Assembly (NCBI GenBank): GCA_900548355.1
Contig: URKR01000013.1
Coordinates: 1 to 57,769 of the forward strand
Length of the DNA stretch: 57,769 nt
Source: an uncultured Oscillospiraceae bacterium
GTDB lineage: Bacteria; Bacillota; Clostridia; Oscillospirales; Ruminococcaceae
Direction: 5' to 3'
Under the pieces are notes generated by a model that was not told the origin of the DNA, searched no databases, and saw nothing but the letters and a program-made list of their open reading frames with translations. The position numbers and the translations under genes were made by a program. Shown here piece after piece: positions 43,199 through 51,925 of this stretch; position 1 is the first letter of the stretch; each line of letters begins with the position of its first letter.

Positions 43199-45417
43199 CA
43201 CCCAAGGCCCCGCGCGGATTGCCACGCGGCAATTCCCTCGGGATCCATCGGGTTCGGCGACCCGTCCCAGGGTTCAATGTACGTCCAATCCTCACTGCCG
43301 GCCAGATAGTCCTGCCAGGGGATAGAGACGTACTGGGGAACAGGATAACTAATATAGGAATTTCTTTCGCTATAATCATAGTAATAGATTCCTGTCAGGA
43401 CACCGTCACACAGCTGCAGTGTATGTACCGAATAGTTACCGCCATCCGGGGCGGTAAACCAATCCTCAACAATCGTAATGATTTCGTCCTCCAAATCCAG
43501 AACACATTTCTGTATGCCGTTCGGATTGTCTTCCCATACAAATCCATAAGCCACATAGCGCGGCTTTTCGCCCGGCTCAAGGGCCAGCTGCTCAGCACCA
43601 CTTTGCCAAGACATCTGGTTTCCCAGCTCTTCCCCCAGCAGTTCGGTCTGTTCACCGGTTGCAAGGTTGTATTTCCAGAGATAGATGCCGCTCGACCGCT
43701 GCTCGCCGCCGATCCAGTTGCGGGACTGGACATAGTAAAAGGCGTCTTCGGTCAGCGCCAGGGGGGTGATCGCACTGAGTGGCGTTCCGTCGCAGGAAAG
43801 AATTTCGGTGACGTTTCCTGCCTCAAGATCATACAGGCTGTAAATTGTTTCCCCCTGGTAGTTCATGTCATAGGCCGCGCTCTCCCCGCTCAGGCAGAAC
43901 AGCCCGCGCTGGTTGACTGCACTGCGCGTATGACACAGCAGAATACAATGCCCGCTCGCCAGTATCGGCTCCTGCTCTGACGGCAGCGGGAAAGAAGCCA
44001 CCGAGCCATCAAACCCTATACGTACCAGCGTATACTGCGAATCATATGCCTGGTTTTTGCTGGCGTCCAATCCATAGAACGCATCGTCGTCCTGCCACCA
44101 GCGGGTCACGGCCGCGTCGGGGCACTCTGCCACCCAGTCACGCACCGTGTAGGTTTCGTTCATTACCTCAACCCGCGGCGGCTGAGTATAAAGTTCCATC
44201 TTGGCGCTCAGCGCCTGCACCGCCGCCTCCCCGCCAATTCGGCGGACAGCTTCAAGCTCGCTATAATATTCATCGGTAGAGCGAAAGCCGGCATAGTATG
44301 CCCGATCAACGCTGTCGGAAAGTCCGCCGTAGAGCAGATAGACCCGGCCGTCATACTCGGCGACGGTATAGCCGGTGTAGGAACCCAGCCACGCCGGGCA
44401 AGCCGGGCCTTCGTGTTTGCAGGCCGGGTAACCGCAAAGCGGATGCAGCGCGTTATCCTCCCCCCGCTTGCAGACAAGACCATAGGTTCCATCATAGCCG
44501 GTCGGGATAATCATGCAGCTGTTTGTCACTTCCCGCAGGCTTCCCATTGCAAACGTCGCAGGTTGCGGCTGGGTCTGCGGTTCCCATGGGCAAAGCAGCA
44601 TGTGCAGCCGGTACGGCGCACCGAGGCTGTTGGCGGTATAATCCATCGTGGCTGTCACGCCCAGGCTCATTAGCACCCCGCCGCGGGCGCTGTAAAGACC
44701 GCTTTCGGCAAAATCGGTTCCCTCTGGCGCCGCCCAGTCTCCCAGCCCATCCAGTTCGTTGAACTGCACCCAGGCCGGCAGCACGATGGATGCGTCCGGC
44801 AGCGGCAGGTTTGCGTAACTCTCGATCTGCACCGACACCGGTTTGCCGGTGCGGCTTTCGACGATGACTTCGAGGTAGAGCGCATTGTTCTCCCCGTTAA
44901 AGACGCTGATGCGGGTAAATCCAAGGGTATCGTTGGAGTAGTACACATTGCCGCCGGTCGTTTCAATTGCCTCACGCGCGGCTGTTGCCCAGCTTCGTTC
45001 CAGCACGCCGGCCATGCTCATCTCGTCAAGCAGATTTTGCAGGTAGTTGCCCATCGCATAGTTGTAGGTCATGCCGTAGACCGAATTCCCGCTTGGGGTG
45101 TAGAGAATGTCCCCATCATTGGGCGTGCCGGTCGCATAACTTGCCGCCGCCAGCTCCGCCTGTGTCCGCAGCTGGCGGATCAGGTAGAAATCGTCGCCGC
45201 TGGGGGTGACGCTCTCATAGGGCTGGGTCATTGCGGCCGGGCGGTCGAGCAGGGCGGCGTCGCTCAAAGCAAACCAGCCCAGCGGCACGGCGGCCAGCAG
45301 CGCCATCAGCGCCGCGCAGCCCAGCAGCAGCCCGGCGCGCCGGCGGTTTTGCGCGGGGTTCCGGGCTGCCGGCGCTGCGCTTTGTTCTGTTTCCGGGGTT
45401 TGCGGGCGGGGTTTCAT
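43198..45417 (-). CDS. Large membrane-anchored extracytoplasmic protein linked to a two-component system
   Basis: 739 residues. A cytoplasmic Pro/Ala/Arg-rich head (1-27), one membrane segment (RAGLLLGCAALMALLAAVPLG, about 28-48) and a very large outside part. No family recognised. The outside part begins with helices (LIRQLRTQAELAAASYATG, a loop with NAMGNYLQNLLDEM), then beta-rich regions with repeated aromatic strands (DGRVYLLYGGLSD, DDAFYGLDASKNQAY, SGIYLWKYNLATGE, YVAYGFVWEDN) that suggest a beta propeller from about residue 290 on; a CGYPACKHEGPAC cluster may bind metal. It overlaps the kinase gene by 4 bases (ATGA), so it is coupled to it and may be the kinase's sensory partner. Confidence 0.75.
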   Translation of the reverse strand: MKPRPQTPETEQSAAPAARNPAQNRRRAGLLLGCAALMALLAAVPLGWFALSDAALLDRPAAMTQPYESVTPSGDDFYLIRQLRTQAELAAASYATGTPNDGDILYTPSGNSVYGMTYNYAMGNYLQNLLDEMSMAGVLERSWATAAREAIETTGGNVYYSNDTLGFTRISVFNGENNALYLEVIVESRTGKPVSVQIESYANLPLPDASIVLPAWVQFNELDGLGDWAAPEGTDFAESGLYSARGGVLMSLGVTATMDYTANSLGAPYRLHMLLCPWEPQTQPQPATFAMGSLREVTNSCMIIPTGYDGTYGLVCKRGEDNALHPLCGYPACKHEGPACPAWLGSYTGYTVAEYDGRVYLLYGGLSDSVDRAYYAGFRSTDEYYSELEAVRRIGGEAAVQALSAKMELYTQPPRVEVMNETYTVRDWVAECPDAAVTRWWQDDDAFYGLDASKNQAYDSQYTLVRIGFDGSVASFPLPSEQEPILASGHCILLCHTRSAVNQRGLFCLSGESAAYDMNYQGETIYSLYDLEAGNVTEILSCDGTPLSAITPLALTEDAFYYVQSRNWIGGEQRSSGIYLWKYNLATGEQTELLGEELGNQMSWQSGAEQLALEPGEKPRYVAYGFVWEDNPNGIQKCVLDLEDEIITIVEDWFTAPDGGNYSVHTLQLCDGVLTGIYYYDYSERNSYISYPVPQYVSIPWQDYLAGSEDWTYIEPWDGSPNPMDPEGIAAWQSARGLG

Positions 45418-46868
45418 GGCGTATCCTCCTTTGCCGGGGGCAGGGCGGGCGGGCCGCCGGCCAGCGCCGGCAGCCGCAGCGTAACGGTGGTGCCGGCGCC
45501 CTCCTCGCTTTCAAACTGCATTGCGCCGCCGTGAGCTTCGGCAATCCGCTGGCAGAGCGTCAGCCCCAGCCCGCTGCCGCCCTGGCGGCGGGCGCGGGAT
45601 TTATCCACCATGTAAAACGGTTCGGTCACCCGGGCCAGCTGGTCGGCCGGGATGCCGCAGCCGTGGTCCTGCACGGTCAGGCTGGCCTGCGCGCCGTCCT
45701 GCCGTACCGTCAGCGAGATCTCGCCGCCGGGGCCGGCCTTGGCCGCATTGGTCAACAGATTAAGCGCAAGGTCGGCCAGCAGGTCCCCGTCTCCGTCAAC
45801 CCAGGCGTCCTGCACATCCAGCCGCACGCGCGCGCCGGCACGCTCAAGCGCCGGGCGGGCGCTGCGCGCCGCTTCGGCGGCCGCCTCGGCCAGGTTGACC
45901 GGGGCCAGCCGCAGCGGTTCTTCATCCAGATGAAGCAGCTGCAGCAGCTTTTCACTCAGGGCGCCGAGCCGCTTGGCTTCATGGAAGATTGCGCCGGCGG
46001 CTTCGCGCTGTTCGGCCGGGTCAGGCTGCATCGTGCGAAGCAGGTCGGCATAGCCGAGGATGCCGGTCATCGGGGTTTTGAGCTCGTGGGCAAACGCGCC
46101 CATAAAATCTTCCCGCTGGCGCACCGAAAGTTCGAGCGCGGCGACCTTTTCCTGCACGGCGGCAGCCATCTGGTCAAAGTTTTCACTCAGTTCGCCAATC
46201 TCGTCCCGGGTGTGGATGCCGGTGCGCAGGCCGTAATCGCCGTCCGCGATCCGGCGGCTGGCCCGGCTGAGCAGGGCAAGCGGCCGGGTGAGCCGCCGGG
46301 TCAGCAGCGCCGTGACCAGCGCCGCGCCGGCCAGCACCGCACATTCCAGCAGCAGAAACCGCTGCAAACTGCGGCTGCGCGCGTCAAAGACTTCGGTCAG
46401 GTCAAAGGCGGTGTACAGCCGCACCCCGCTGAGCAGGTCGCTGCCATAGATCCGCCAGACCCGGCCGGCTGCCCGGGTGATGACGCTCTCGTTCGGGCCG
46501 GGCATGGTATCGGCCAGGCTGCCGGGTTCCGCCGCATCCAAGCCATCCACGGCCGGAAAGCTTGAATACAGCAGCGTATCGCCGTTGTTTCCGGCGCGCA
46601 GCAGCGCATGGGCCTGGTCGGGCGGGGCGGTCAGCTTGGCCGGGATCGCCGCCAGGGCTGCATCTTCCAGCCCGTCTCCCTGGCGCAGCAGGGCAAGCAT
46701 CTCGTTTTCCACAACCTGGCAGGCCATACCGTGCTGGGCCTGCTCCTGCTGGGCCGAAGCCGCGAGCCGGTCGAGGAAATCCCCATGCAGCAGCGCGCTG
46801 CCGCCCAGCGCAAAGAACGCCACAACAACCAGCAGCATACTGCAGACAAGTTTTTGAGAAAAACGCAT
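45414..46868 (-). CDS. Sensor histidine kinase (HAMP, EnvZ/PhoR type)
   Basis: 484 residues; start 46868 with AAGGAG 6 bases upstream. Two membrane segments (LVCSMLLVVVAFFALGGSA; LLLECAVLAGAALVTALLT) flank an extracytoplasmic sensor of about 135 residues. HAMP: RRLTRPLALLSRASRRIADGDY. H-box FAHELKTPMTGILGYADLLR carries the phosphorylated His. N-box LALNLLTNAAKAG, G1 DHGCGIPADQ and G2 GGSGLGLTLCQRIAEAHGG complete the catalytic domain. Its partner is the regulator at 46964-47617, separated by a 95-base gap that holds a dispersed repeat. The signal is unknown. Confidence 0.92.
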   Translation of the reverse strand: MRFSQKLVCSMLLVVVAFFALGGSALLHGDFLDRLAASAQQEQAQHGMACQVVENEMLALLRQGDGLEDAALAAIPAKLTAPPDQAHALLRAGNNGDTLLYSSFPAVDGLDAAEPGSLADTMPGPNESVITRAAGRVWRIYGSDLLSGVRLYTAFDLTEVFDARSRSLQRFLLLECAVLAGAALVTALLTRRLTRPLALLSRASRRIADGDYGLRTGIHTRDEIGELSENFDQMAAAVQEKVAALELSVRQREDFMGAFAHELKTPMTGILGYADLLRTMQPDPAEQREAAGAIFHEAKRLGALSEKLLQLLHLDEEPLRLAPVNLAEAAAEAARSARPALERAGARVRLDVQDAWVDGDGDLLADLALNLLTNAAKAGPGGEISLTVRQDGAQASLTVQDHGCGIPADQLARVTEPFYMVDKSRARRQGGSGLGLTLCQRIAEAHGGAMQFESEEGAGTTVTLRLPALAGGPPALPPAKEDTP

Positions 46869-46892
46869 GGCAGGCTCCTTGGGGGAAAGATA

Positions 46893-46960
46893 TGTAGGGG
46901 CGGGCGTTGCCCGCCTGCGGAGATTGGGAGGCGGGGCCGGATTCTTCCGCCCCCGCCATC
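46893..46960. repeat. Dispersed GTAGGGG repeat within the two-component operon
   Basis: GTAGGGGCGGGCGTTGCCCG is the left hairpin (GGGCGTTGCCC core); the right part GGCGGGGCCGGATTC then TTCCGCCCC is degraded and lacks CTAC. It lies between the response regulator and kinase genes. Confidence 0.55.
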
Positions 46961-46963
46961 CCG

Positions 46964-47617
46964 TCACTCTTTCCGCAGCCGGTAGCCTACGCGGTACACC
47001 GTCTCGATCTGTTCCTGCCAGCCCAACTTTTTGCGCAGACGCTGGATATGCAGATCCAGCGTGCGGGTGTCGGCCATTTCGCCGCCCCAAACCCGTTCGT
47101 AGAGCGCTTCGCGGTACAGCGCCGCGCCGCGGTTGCGCATAAGCTGTTCAAGCAGACCAAACTCCCGCGGGGTCAGTTCAACCGGGCGCCCGTTTTGGGT
47201 GACCCGCCGGCCCACAACGTCAAGAGTGACATCGAACGCCTGCAGGGTCTGCCCGCCGCGACCGGTACGGCGCAGCACCGCCCCCACCCGCGCAAGCAGC
47301 TCTTCCACCTCAAACGGTTTGACAAGGTAGTCGTCCGCACCAAGCTGCAGGCCGCGCACACGGTCTTTTGTCGCGGTTTTGGCTGTGATAAAAATGACCG
47401 GCGTACCAAGCGGGCGCAGGTAGTCAAGCAGCTCATAACCATCCAGCCCCGGCAGCATGATGTCGAGCAGCGCAATGTCAAAATCATTTTCCGCGATCAG
47501 ATCAGCCGCCGTCAGCCCATCGTTCGCAACGGTGCAGTCGTAGCCGGCACGCAGCAGGCTGACCTCCATCAAACGGGCGATGGTGGCTTCGTCCTCCACA
47601 ATCAGGATGCGGTTCAC
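46964..47617 (-). CDS. OmpR/PhoB-type response regulator
   Basis: 217 residues. Receiver: ILIVEDEATIARLMEVSL (acidic pocket D9/E10), phosphorylation site LLDIMLPGLDGYE (D52), ITAKTATKDRV (Thr/Lys switch) and GADDYLVKPFEVEEL. Winged-helix output: LDVVGRRVTQNGRPVELTPREFGLL, YERVWGGEMADTRTLDLHIQRLRKKLG and YRVGYRLRKE. It controls genes in response to the adjacent kinase, probably including this operon. TACAAT at 47662-47667 on the minus strand may be its -10 element. Confidence 0.93.
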   Translation of the reverse strand: MNRILIVEDEATIARLMEVSLLRAGYDCTVANDGLTAADLIAENDFDIALLDIMLPGLDGYELLDYLRPLGTPVIFITAKTATKDRVRGLQLGADDYLVKPFEVEELLARVGAVLRRTGRGGQTLQAFDVTLDVVGRRVTQNGRPVELTPREFGLLEQLMRNRGAALYREALYERVWGGEMADTRTLDLHIQRLRKKLGWQEQIETVYRVGYRLRKE

Positions 47618-47797
47618 ATCCGATATCCCCTTTCCTACTTCCTGCTTCTTTTCTGTCCTTTATTGTATCCCGCGTTTGTACCCGAGTTGTATCAAAATCT
47701 GCCGGTTGGCGGGGCCCCTGCCGCAGATTCGCGGCATCGCATCCAAATGGCGCACAAAGTACCGCTATACTCTCACTCGTATTGCCGCCGCCCAACC

Positions 47798-47824
47798 AAA
47801 AAGGCCCCCGGCGGGGGCCTTTTT
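47798..47824. terminator. Bidirectional terminator
   Basis: AAAAAGGCCCCC, loop GGC, GGGGGCCTTTTT. On the minus strand it follows the HAD gene stop directly. Confidence 0.85.
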
Positions 47825-47826
47825 TC

Positions 47827-48669
47827 TTACCCGTGCAGCGCACTGCGCAGCGCGGCGGTGAGCTGGTTCTGATATTCCTTGCTGAAGGTGCCGTGCAGCA
47901 GTTTGGGCAGCGCTTCCTCCTGCAGGCGGCGCCAGCTTTCGGCTTCACGCCCCGGCAGGATCGGCACAAACGAAACGCCGTTGGCCGCAGCCGCCTGGGC
48001 GTCGCCCATCGCATCGCCGACCATCATGACCTTGCGGCTTTCATACCCGCACCCCAGCATCACGGCGATCGAATTTGCCTTGCTGCCGACCTCCTGCCCA
48101 AAAATCACATCCGCGTGGCGCGCCAGGCCGTAACGGGTCCATTCGCTTTCAATCGCGCTTTCATTCGCGGCCGAAACCACCGCCACATCGGCAACCGCAT
48201 GCAGCTGGCGCAAGCTGGCCTCCACACCGGGGAACGGTTCAAAGGTGGGTTCCAGCGCCTGAATGCGCCGGTTACAGGCGTTGTTCCATTCCTGCAGTTT
48301 GCGCAGCGCCACGCTGCCGGTGCGCAGCAGTTCCTGCTGCAAGCTGGCAGTGCTCAGTTCGGTGGCCGTGCGCACCCACGCGGCGATATCCTCGGCGCCG
48401 GGCACCTCAATACCGCGGTTTTTCAGCCGGTCAAAAATCAGGACCACGCTTTCAAACCGCGAAATGCCGCGGGTGATGCCAAGCAGGTTGATCTCCTCCC
48501 AGGCTGTGGTGATGAAATCCGCCTCCTCATCCAACGAGAACACCCGGATCAGCTCCGGGCAAAAGACCGTGCCGTGTTTGATCCGCACGGTGTCCATCAC
48601 GCAGCCGTCAGAGTCAAGACAAACCAGAAACTCCCGCCGCTTCACAAAATCTGTCAACACGCTTGCCAT
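47827..48669 (-). CDS. HAD superfamily hydrolase
   Basis: 280 residues from ATG 48669 (GGGGG 9 bases upstream). Motif I is FLVCLDSDGCVMDTV (DxDxC instead of the more common DxDGTL), motif II VAVVSAANES, motif III the Lys in GSKANS, and motif IV VMMVGDAMGDAQAA. The cap is a helical insert of about 120 residues (ITTAWEEINLLGITRGISRF and following). It is a phosphatase or phosphotransferase on a small molecule; the aspartate nucleophile and acid/base Asp are both present. Monocistronic. Confidence 0.85.
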   Translation of the reverse strand: MASVLTDFVKRREFLVCLDSDGCVMDTVRIKHGTVFCPELIRVFSLDEEADFITTAWEEINLLGITRGISRFESVVLIFDRLKNRGIEVPGAEDIAAWVRTATELSTASLQQELLRTGSVALRKLQEWNNACNRRIQALEPTFEPFPGVEASLRQLHAVADVAVVSAANESAIESEWTRYGLARHADVIFGQEVGSKANSIAVMLGCGYESRKVMMVGDAMGDAQAAAANGVSFVPILPGREAESWRRLQEEALPKLLHGTFSKEYQNQLTAALRSALHG

Positions 48670-48857
48670 AGCGCTCGCCCCCTTATTTGCCGGGGCTTTG
48701 CCCCGCAAGATAGAACTTTCCCGCCCCCAAAAAACGGGGCTACCTTCTCTATCATAGCAGACCCGGGGGCGGTTGCCAAGTGGTTTTTGGAAATACTTTT
48801 TTCAAAAAACTACGATTCCCCTGTTTTTTCTGCCTTCTCTTGGGCCATACATTTCCC

Positions 48858-49580
48858 TTACGCCTGGCCCAGCGCTTCGCCGATCGGTTGATGCAGCACA
48901 AGGTTTGCCATGCTGTCGGCCGGGGTAGGCTGCTTGTTGATAACAACAAGGCAGTCCCCGCCGAAATACCGCAGCATACCGGCCGCCGGGTAAACGACAA
49001 GGCTGGTTCCGCCAACAATCAGCATATCGGCGGCATGCAGCGCGGCCACCGCGCCGCTGACGACATCTTCGTCAAGGCCTTCCTCATACAGTACGACATC
49101 CGGCTTGACAAGGCCGCCGCATTCGGTGCAATGCGGGATGCCGTCGCCGGTTTTGCCGGCTTCGTCGATGAACTCGACGGGGTAAAACTTGCCGCAGCGG
49201 GTACAGAAATTGCGCAGCGTTGACCCGTGCAGTTCATACACCGTCTTGCTGCCGGCGGCCTGGTGCAGGCCGTCAATGTTCTGGGTGACGACGGCTTTGA
49301 GCTTGCCCTGCTTTTCAAGCGCGGCCAGCCGGCGGTGCGCCGCGTTGGGTTTTGCGCCGCGCACGATCAGTTTACGGCGGTAGAAATCAAAAAATTCGGC
49401 CGTGTGCTCCACAAAAAAAGTGTGGGAGAGCATAACCTCCGGCGGGTAACGGAATTGCTGGTGGTACAGCCCGTCCACACTGCGGAAATCCGGGATGCCG
49501 CTTTCTGTCGAAACGCCGGCCCCGCCGAAAAAGACGATATTGTGGTGGTTTTCGATCATGGTTTCCAGTTCGGGCACCAT
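48858..49580 (-). CDS. cobB: NAD-dependent protein deacylase (sirtuin)
   Basis: 240 residues from ATG 49580, 8 bases after AGGAG. NAD site FFGGAGVSTESGIPDFRSVDG (residues 18-37), TQNIDGLHQAAG (99-110), catalytic H118 in YELHGS, and zinc cysteines C126, C129, C151, C154 (FCTRCGKFY, HCTECGGL). The end GGTSLVVYPAAGML and VVINKQPTP bind NAD. It removes acyl groups from lysines. The Tyr/Arg pair of class III desuccinylases is not obvious; the FYRRKL segment is compatible with either type. Divergent from the gene for NAD(P)H-hydrate dehydratase, which also concerns nicotinamide cofactors. Confidence 0.93.
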   Translation of the reverse strand: MVPELETMIENHHNIVFFGGAGVSTESGIPDFRSVDGLYHQQFRYPPEVMLSHTFFVEHTAEFFDFYRRKLIVRGAKPNAAHRRLAALEKQGKLKAVVTQNIDGLHQAAGSKTVYELHGSTLRNFCTRCGKFYPVEFIDEAGKTGDGIPHCTECGGLVKPDVVLYEEGLDEDVVSGAVAALHAADMLIVGGTSLVVYPAAGMLRYFGGDCLVVINKQPTPADSMANLVLHQPIGEALGQA

Positions 49581-49640
49581 AGGGGAAGCTCCTTTCTTTG
49601 GCACCGGCAGCATGGGCAAACCTTGCGCTGCCGGGCGATT

Positions 49641-49667
49641 TTGATTTTTGCAGCGGTATGCTATAAT
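49641..49667 (+). promoter_or_regulatory. Promoter of the NAD(P)H-hydrate dehydratase gene
   Basis: Extended -10 TGCTATAAT (49659-49667), 32 bases before the ATG; TTGATT at 49641-49646 is a possible -35 at short spacing (15 bp). Confidence 0.55.
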
Positions 49668-49698
49668 ACAAAGAAAACGAAAACCTGGAGGGACGCAC

Positions 49699-50562
49699 AT
49701 GCAGACAATTTATGCCGCCGATGTATTCGCCCGGCTGCCCAAGCGGACAGCCGATTCGAACAAGGGCAGCTTTGGCCGGGTAGCGGCAGTGGCCGGCAGC
49801 CTGCAGTACCGCGGGGCGGCCGCGCTCTGCTGCGAAGGCGCGCTGCGCTGCGGGGCCGGGCTAGTGTATCTGGTTGCGGTTGAACCGGTGCTGCAGCTTG
49901 TACTGACCCGCACCCCCGAATGCTGCGCCCTGCCCTGCCAAACCGCCCCAGACGGCGGGATCACCACCGAAGACGCCGAGGCGGCGCGGCGGCAATTTGC
50001 CGAAAGCCCCGCCGTATTGCTGGCGGGGCCCGGGTTGGGCGGCAGCGCCAAACGGCTGCTGCCGGTTTTGTTGTGCGCACCCTGGCGGGCGGCGGTGCTG
50101 GATGCCGATGCGCTCAACGCGCTTGCGGCCGGTACGCCGGGCAGGCTGCCGCCGGCGACCGTGCTGACGCCGCACCCCGGCGAGATGGCCCGGCTGCTGG
50201 GCAAAACGGTGGCCGAAATCCAGGCTGACCGCCCGGGCGCCGCGCTGGCCTGCGCGAAAAAATACGGCTGTGTGGCGGTGCTGAAAGGCGCAGGGACGCT
50301 GGTTGCCACACCCGACGGCCGGCTGGCGCGCAATGAAACCGGCAACCCCGGTCTGGCCCGCGGCGGCAGCGGCGACGTGCTGGCCGGCATGCTGGCCGCA
50401 CTGCTGGCGCAGGGGCTGGCGCCGTTTGACGCGGCGCTCTGCGCGGTCTGGCTGCACGGCGCGGCGGCCGACCGCTGCGCTGCCCGCGAAAGCCAGTTGA
50501 CCATGCTGCCCCATGACATTCTGCAGGACCTTGGCGCACTGCTGGGCGAGCAGGGGCTGTGA
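49699..50562 (+). CDS. nnrD: ADP/ATP-dependent NAD(P)H-hydrate dehydratase
   Basis: 287 residues; GGAGGG lies 6 bases before ATG 49699. Ribokinase-like fold of the CARKD/YjeF C-terminal type: SFGRVAAVAGSLQYRGAAAL, LLAGPGLGGS, VLDADALNAL, TVLTPHPGEMARLLGK and the nucleotide site GNPGLARGGSGDVLAGMLAALL. It repairs damaged (hydrated) NADH and NADPH using ADP or ATP. The epimerase domain (NnrE) usually fused or adjacent is absent, so this is the stand-alone dehydratase, possibly supplemented by an epimerase elsewhere. Confidence 0.92.
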   Translation: MQTIYAADVFARLPKRTADSNKGSFGRVAAVAGSLQYRGAAALCCEGALRCGAGLVYLVAVEPVLQLVLTRTPECCALPCQTAPDGGITTEDAEAARRQFAESPAVLLAGPGLGGSAKRLLPVLLCAPWRAAVLDADALNALAAGTPGRLPPATVLTPHPGEMARLLGKTVAEIQADRPGAALACAKKYGCVAVLKGAGTLVATPDGRLARNETGNPGLARGGSGDVLAGMLAALLAQGLAPFDAALCAVWLHGAAADRCAARESQLTMLPHDILQDLGALLGEQGL

Positions 50563-50613
50563 GAAAAGCCGGCAAAAAGCGGCGGTGATCCCGGCAGCCG
50601 GGCCGCCTGTGCC

Positions 50614-50811
50614 TTAAAACACAAAGATTTCCTCAATCGGCGCGCCGACAGCGCGGGAGATGTCAATTGCCAACTTGAGGGAAGGGTTGTACTGCGCCTT
50701 CTCCAGCCGCATGATTGTCTCGCGCCGCACGCCGACTTTTTCGGCCAGCTGTTCCTGGGTTAAGCCGCAGGCCGTGCGGTATTGTTTGAGGTTGCAGGTA
50801 AATTCGGCCAT
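50614..50811 (-). CDS. Small XRE-family helix-turn-helix regulator
   Basis: 65 residues from ATG 50811, with GAGGAG 5 bases before it. [21 protein letters not shown] and [20 protein letters not shown] are the five-helix XRE domain; the end [16 protein letters not shown] is that of short Cro-like regulators. It lies one base after the stop of the membrane protein gene, so the two are one operon. Three matching operator-like boxes lie around the promoter upstream of that gene, suggesting autoregulation. Confidence 0.9.
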   Translation of the reverse strand: MAEFTCNLKQYRTACGLTQEQLAEKVGVRRETIMRLEKAQYNPSLKLAIDISRAVGAPIEEIFVF

Positions 50812-50812
50812 C

Positions 50813-51493
50813 TTACTCCTCTCCCCGCTCATAGCGGTAGAGCAGGTAGCTGCTTAAAAACAGCACCAGCGCGTAGATCAGCGAGCAGGCGATCAGCATG
50901 AACACCGCGCACCATTCCACCCGGCGGCTGAACAGCCCGAGTCCGGCCAGCCACAGCACAACAAAGAGCAGCTGGAAGCCGATCTTGTAGGCCTTGGCGT
51001 CGGCCGCGCGCTTGTGTTCCCAGTACATCTCATCGGCCATCGTGTGGGAGAGTTTGCCTTCAAAATACAGCCCGAACATCCCGAAAAAGATGAAAAAGAC
51101 GAAGGGGAAAATCTCCCCGGTCGTCGGCCATGTCCAGAAGCCGAGGAACCCGATGAAGCCGAACACCCCGCAAAGCCCCCACCACGGCGAGAGCCGGCGG
51201 GTGTAGCCGGGGGTATCGTTCGGCGCGCGCCGGGCCGCGAGCGCCGCGCGCACCACCGTGACAATGACATAAAAGATATAGACGAGCAGCAGCGCGCCGG
51301 CCGCGAGCATTGGCAGATCGCCGGGCTGGTAGGTGTAGGTGGAGAGATCCATCGGTTTAACCCAGCGGGCGTCGTTGAACAGCACGGCCTGCGTGCAGGC
51401 CGCGGCCAGGCAGAGGGCGCAGACCACCGCCCCGATGACAAGGCGTTTGACGGGCAAACGGAAGGCGCGGGGTTGTTCTTCAGGGTGCAGCAT
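50813..51493 (-). CDS. Membrane protein paired with the XRE regulator
   Basis: 226 residues with six membrane segments ([114 protein letters not shown]). The run [19 protein letters not shown] recalls DUF3796/DUF2178-type proteins that are usually coupled to tiny XRE regulators in Firmicutes. Their function is unknown; the pairing suggests a stress or envelope sensing module. GGAGG lies 8 bases before ATG 51493. Confidence 0.75.
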   Translation of the reverse strand: MLHPEEQPRAFRLPVKRLVIGAVVCALCLAAACTQAVLFNDARWVKPMDLSTYTYQPGDLPMLAAGALLLVYIFYVIVTVVRAALAARRAPNDTPGYTRRLSPWWGLCGVFGFIGFLGFWTWPTTGEIFPFVFFIFFGMFGLYFEGKLSHTMADEMYWEHKRAADAKAYKIGFQLLFVVLWLAGLGLFSRRVEWCAVFMLIACSLIYALVLFLSSYLLYRYERGEE

Positions 51494-51520
51494 GAGAGTG
51501 ACCTCCTTGACGGTCGAAAT

Positions 51521-51603
51521 GTGACATATTTATCTCCCAGGATTGAGACAAATATATCACGTTTTGTGGGTGCCGTCAAGAGAATTTGAGACAAATTTGT
51601 CGC
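51521..51603 (-). promoter_or_regulatory. Promoter with three XRE-type operator boxes
   Basis: Minus-strand promoter: TTGACG (51574-51579), 17-bp spacer, TATATT (51551-51556). Three copies of a 12-bp dyad related to GACAAATTTGTC: perfect at 51590-51601 just upstream of -35; GACAAATATATC at 51547-51558 over the -10; GACATATTTATC at 51523-51534 between -10 and the start codon. Each copy has GA/TC flanks (GAGACAAATTTGTCGC and so on). This is a textbook layout for repression by the XRE protein of the same operon. Confidence 0.7.
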
Positions 51604-51624
51604 TTTTTTTGAGAGAGTGGGGTT

Positions 51625-51925
51625 CCCGGGGCGTCGAGGACGCCGCCCCCCTACGGATAAATTTGGGCCCATCGCAAACATCATGGCTCGGCAACGGAGT
51701 TTCACCCCATTCGTAGGGGCCGGATTGATCCGGCCCGCGGGGGTTCGCGGTGCCGCAAGGCTCTCCGGGCGGGAAGAATCCCGCCCCTACGCATGGCCGT
51801 TTGGCCCGCTTCCAGCCTTGCAGGGTTTGCAACGGTTTTGCGCCATTCGTAGGGGGCGGCGTCCTCGACGCCCCGCGGAGATTGGCGATGCCGCAAGCTC
51901 CCCGGGCGAGCATTGCCCGCCCCTA
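51625..51925. repeat. Cluster of GTAGGGG-type double-hairpin repeats
   Basis: Three units fill the gap 51604-51922: a right half ending CCCCCTACGG (about 51652), a full unit from GTAGGGGCCGGATTGATC (51714) to CCCGCCCCTACG (51791), and another from GTAGGGGGCGGCGTCC (51850) to GCCCGCCCCTACGG (51928). Hairpin cores are CCGGATTGATCCGG, GGCGGGAAGAATCCCGCC, GGCGTCCTCGACGCC and GGGCGAGCATTGCCCGCC. The last unit reaches the stop codon of the next minus-strand gene. Confidence 0.65.

Noticed and set aside
51625..51925. CRISPR array
   Set aside because: The repeated units are palindromic, unequal in length and have no regular unique spacers; no cas genes are nearby.
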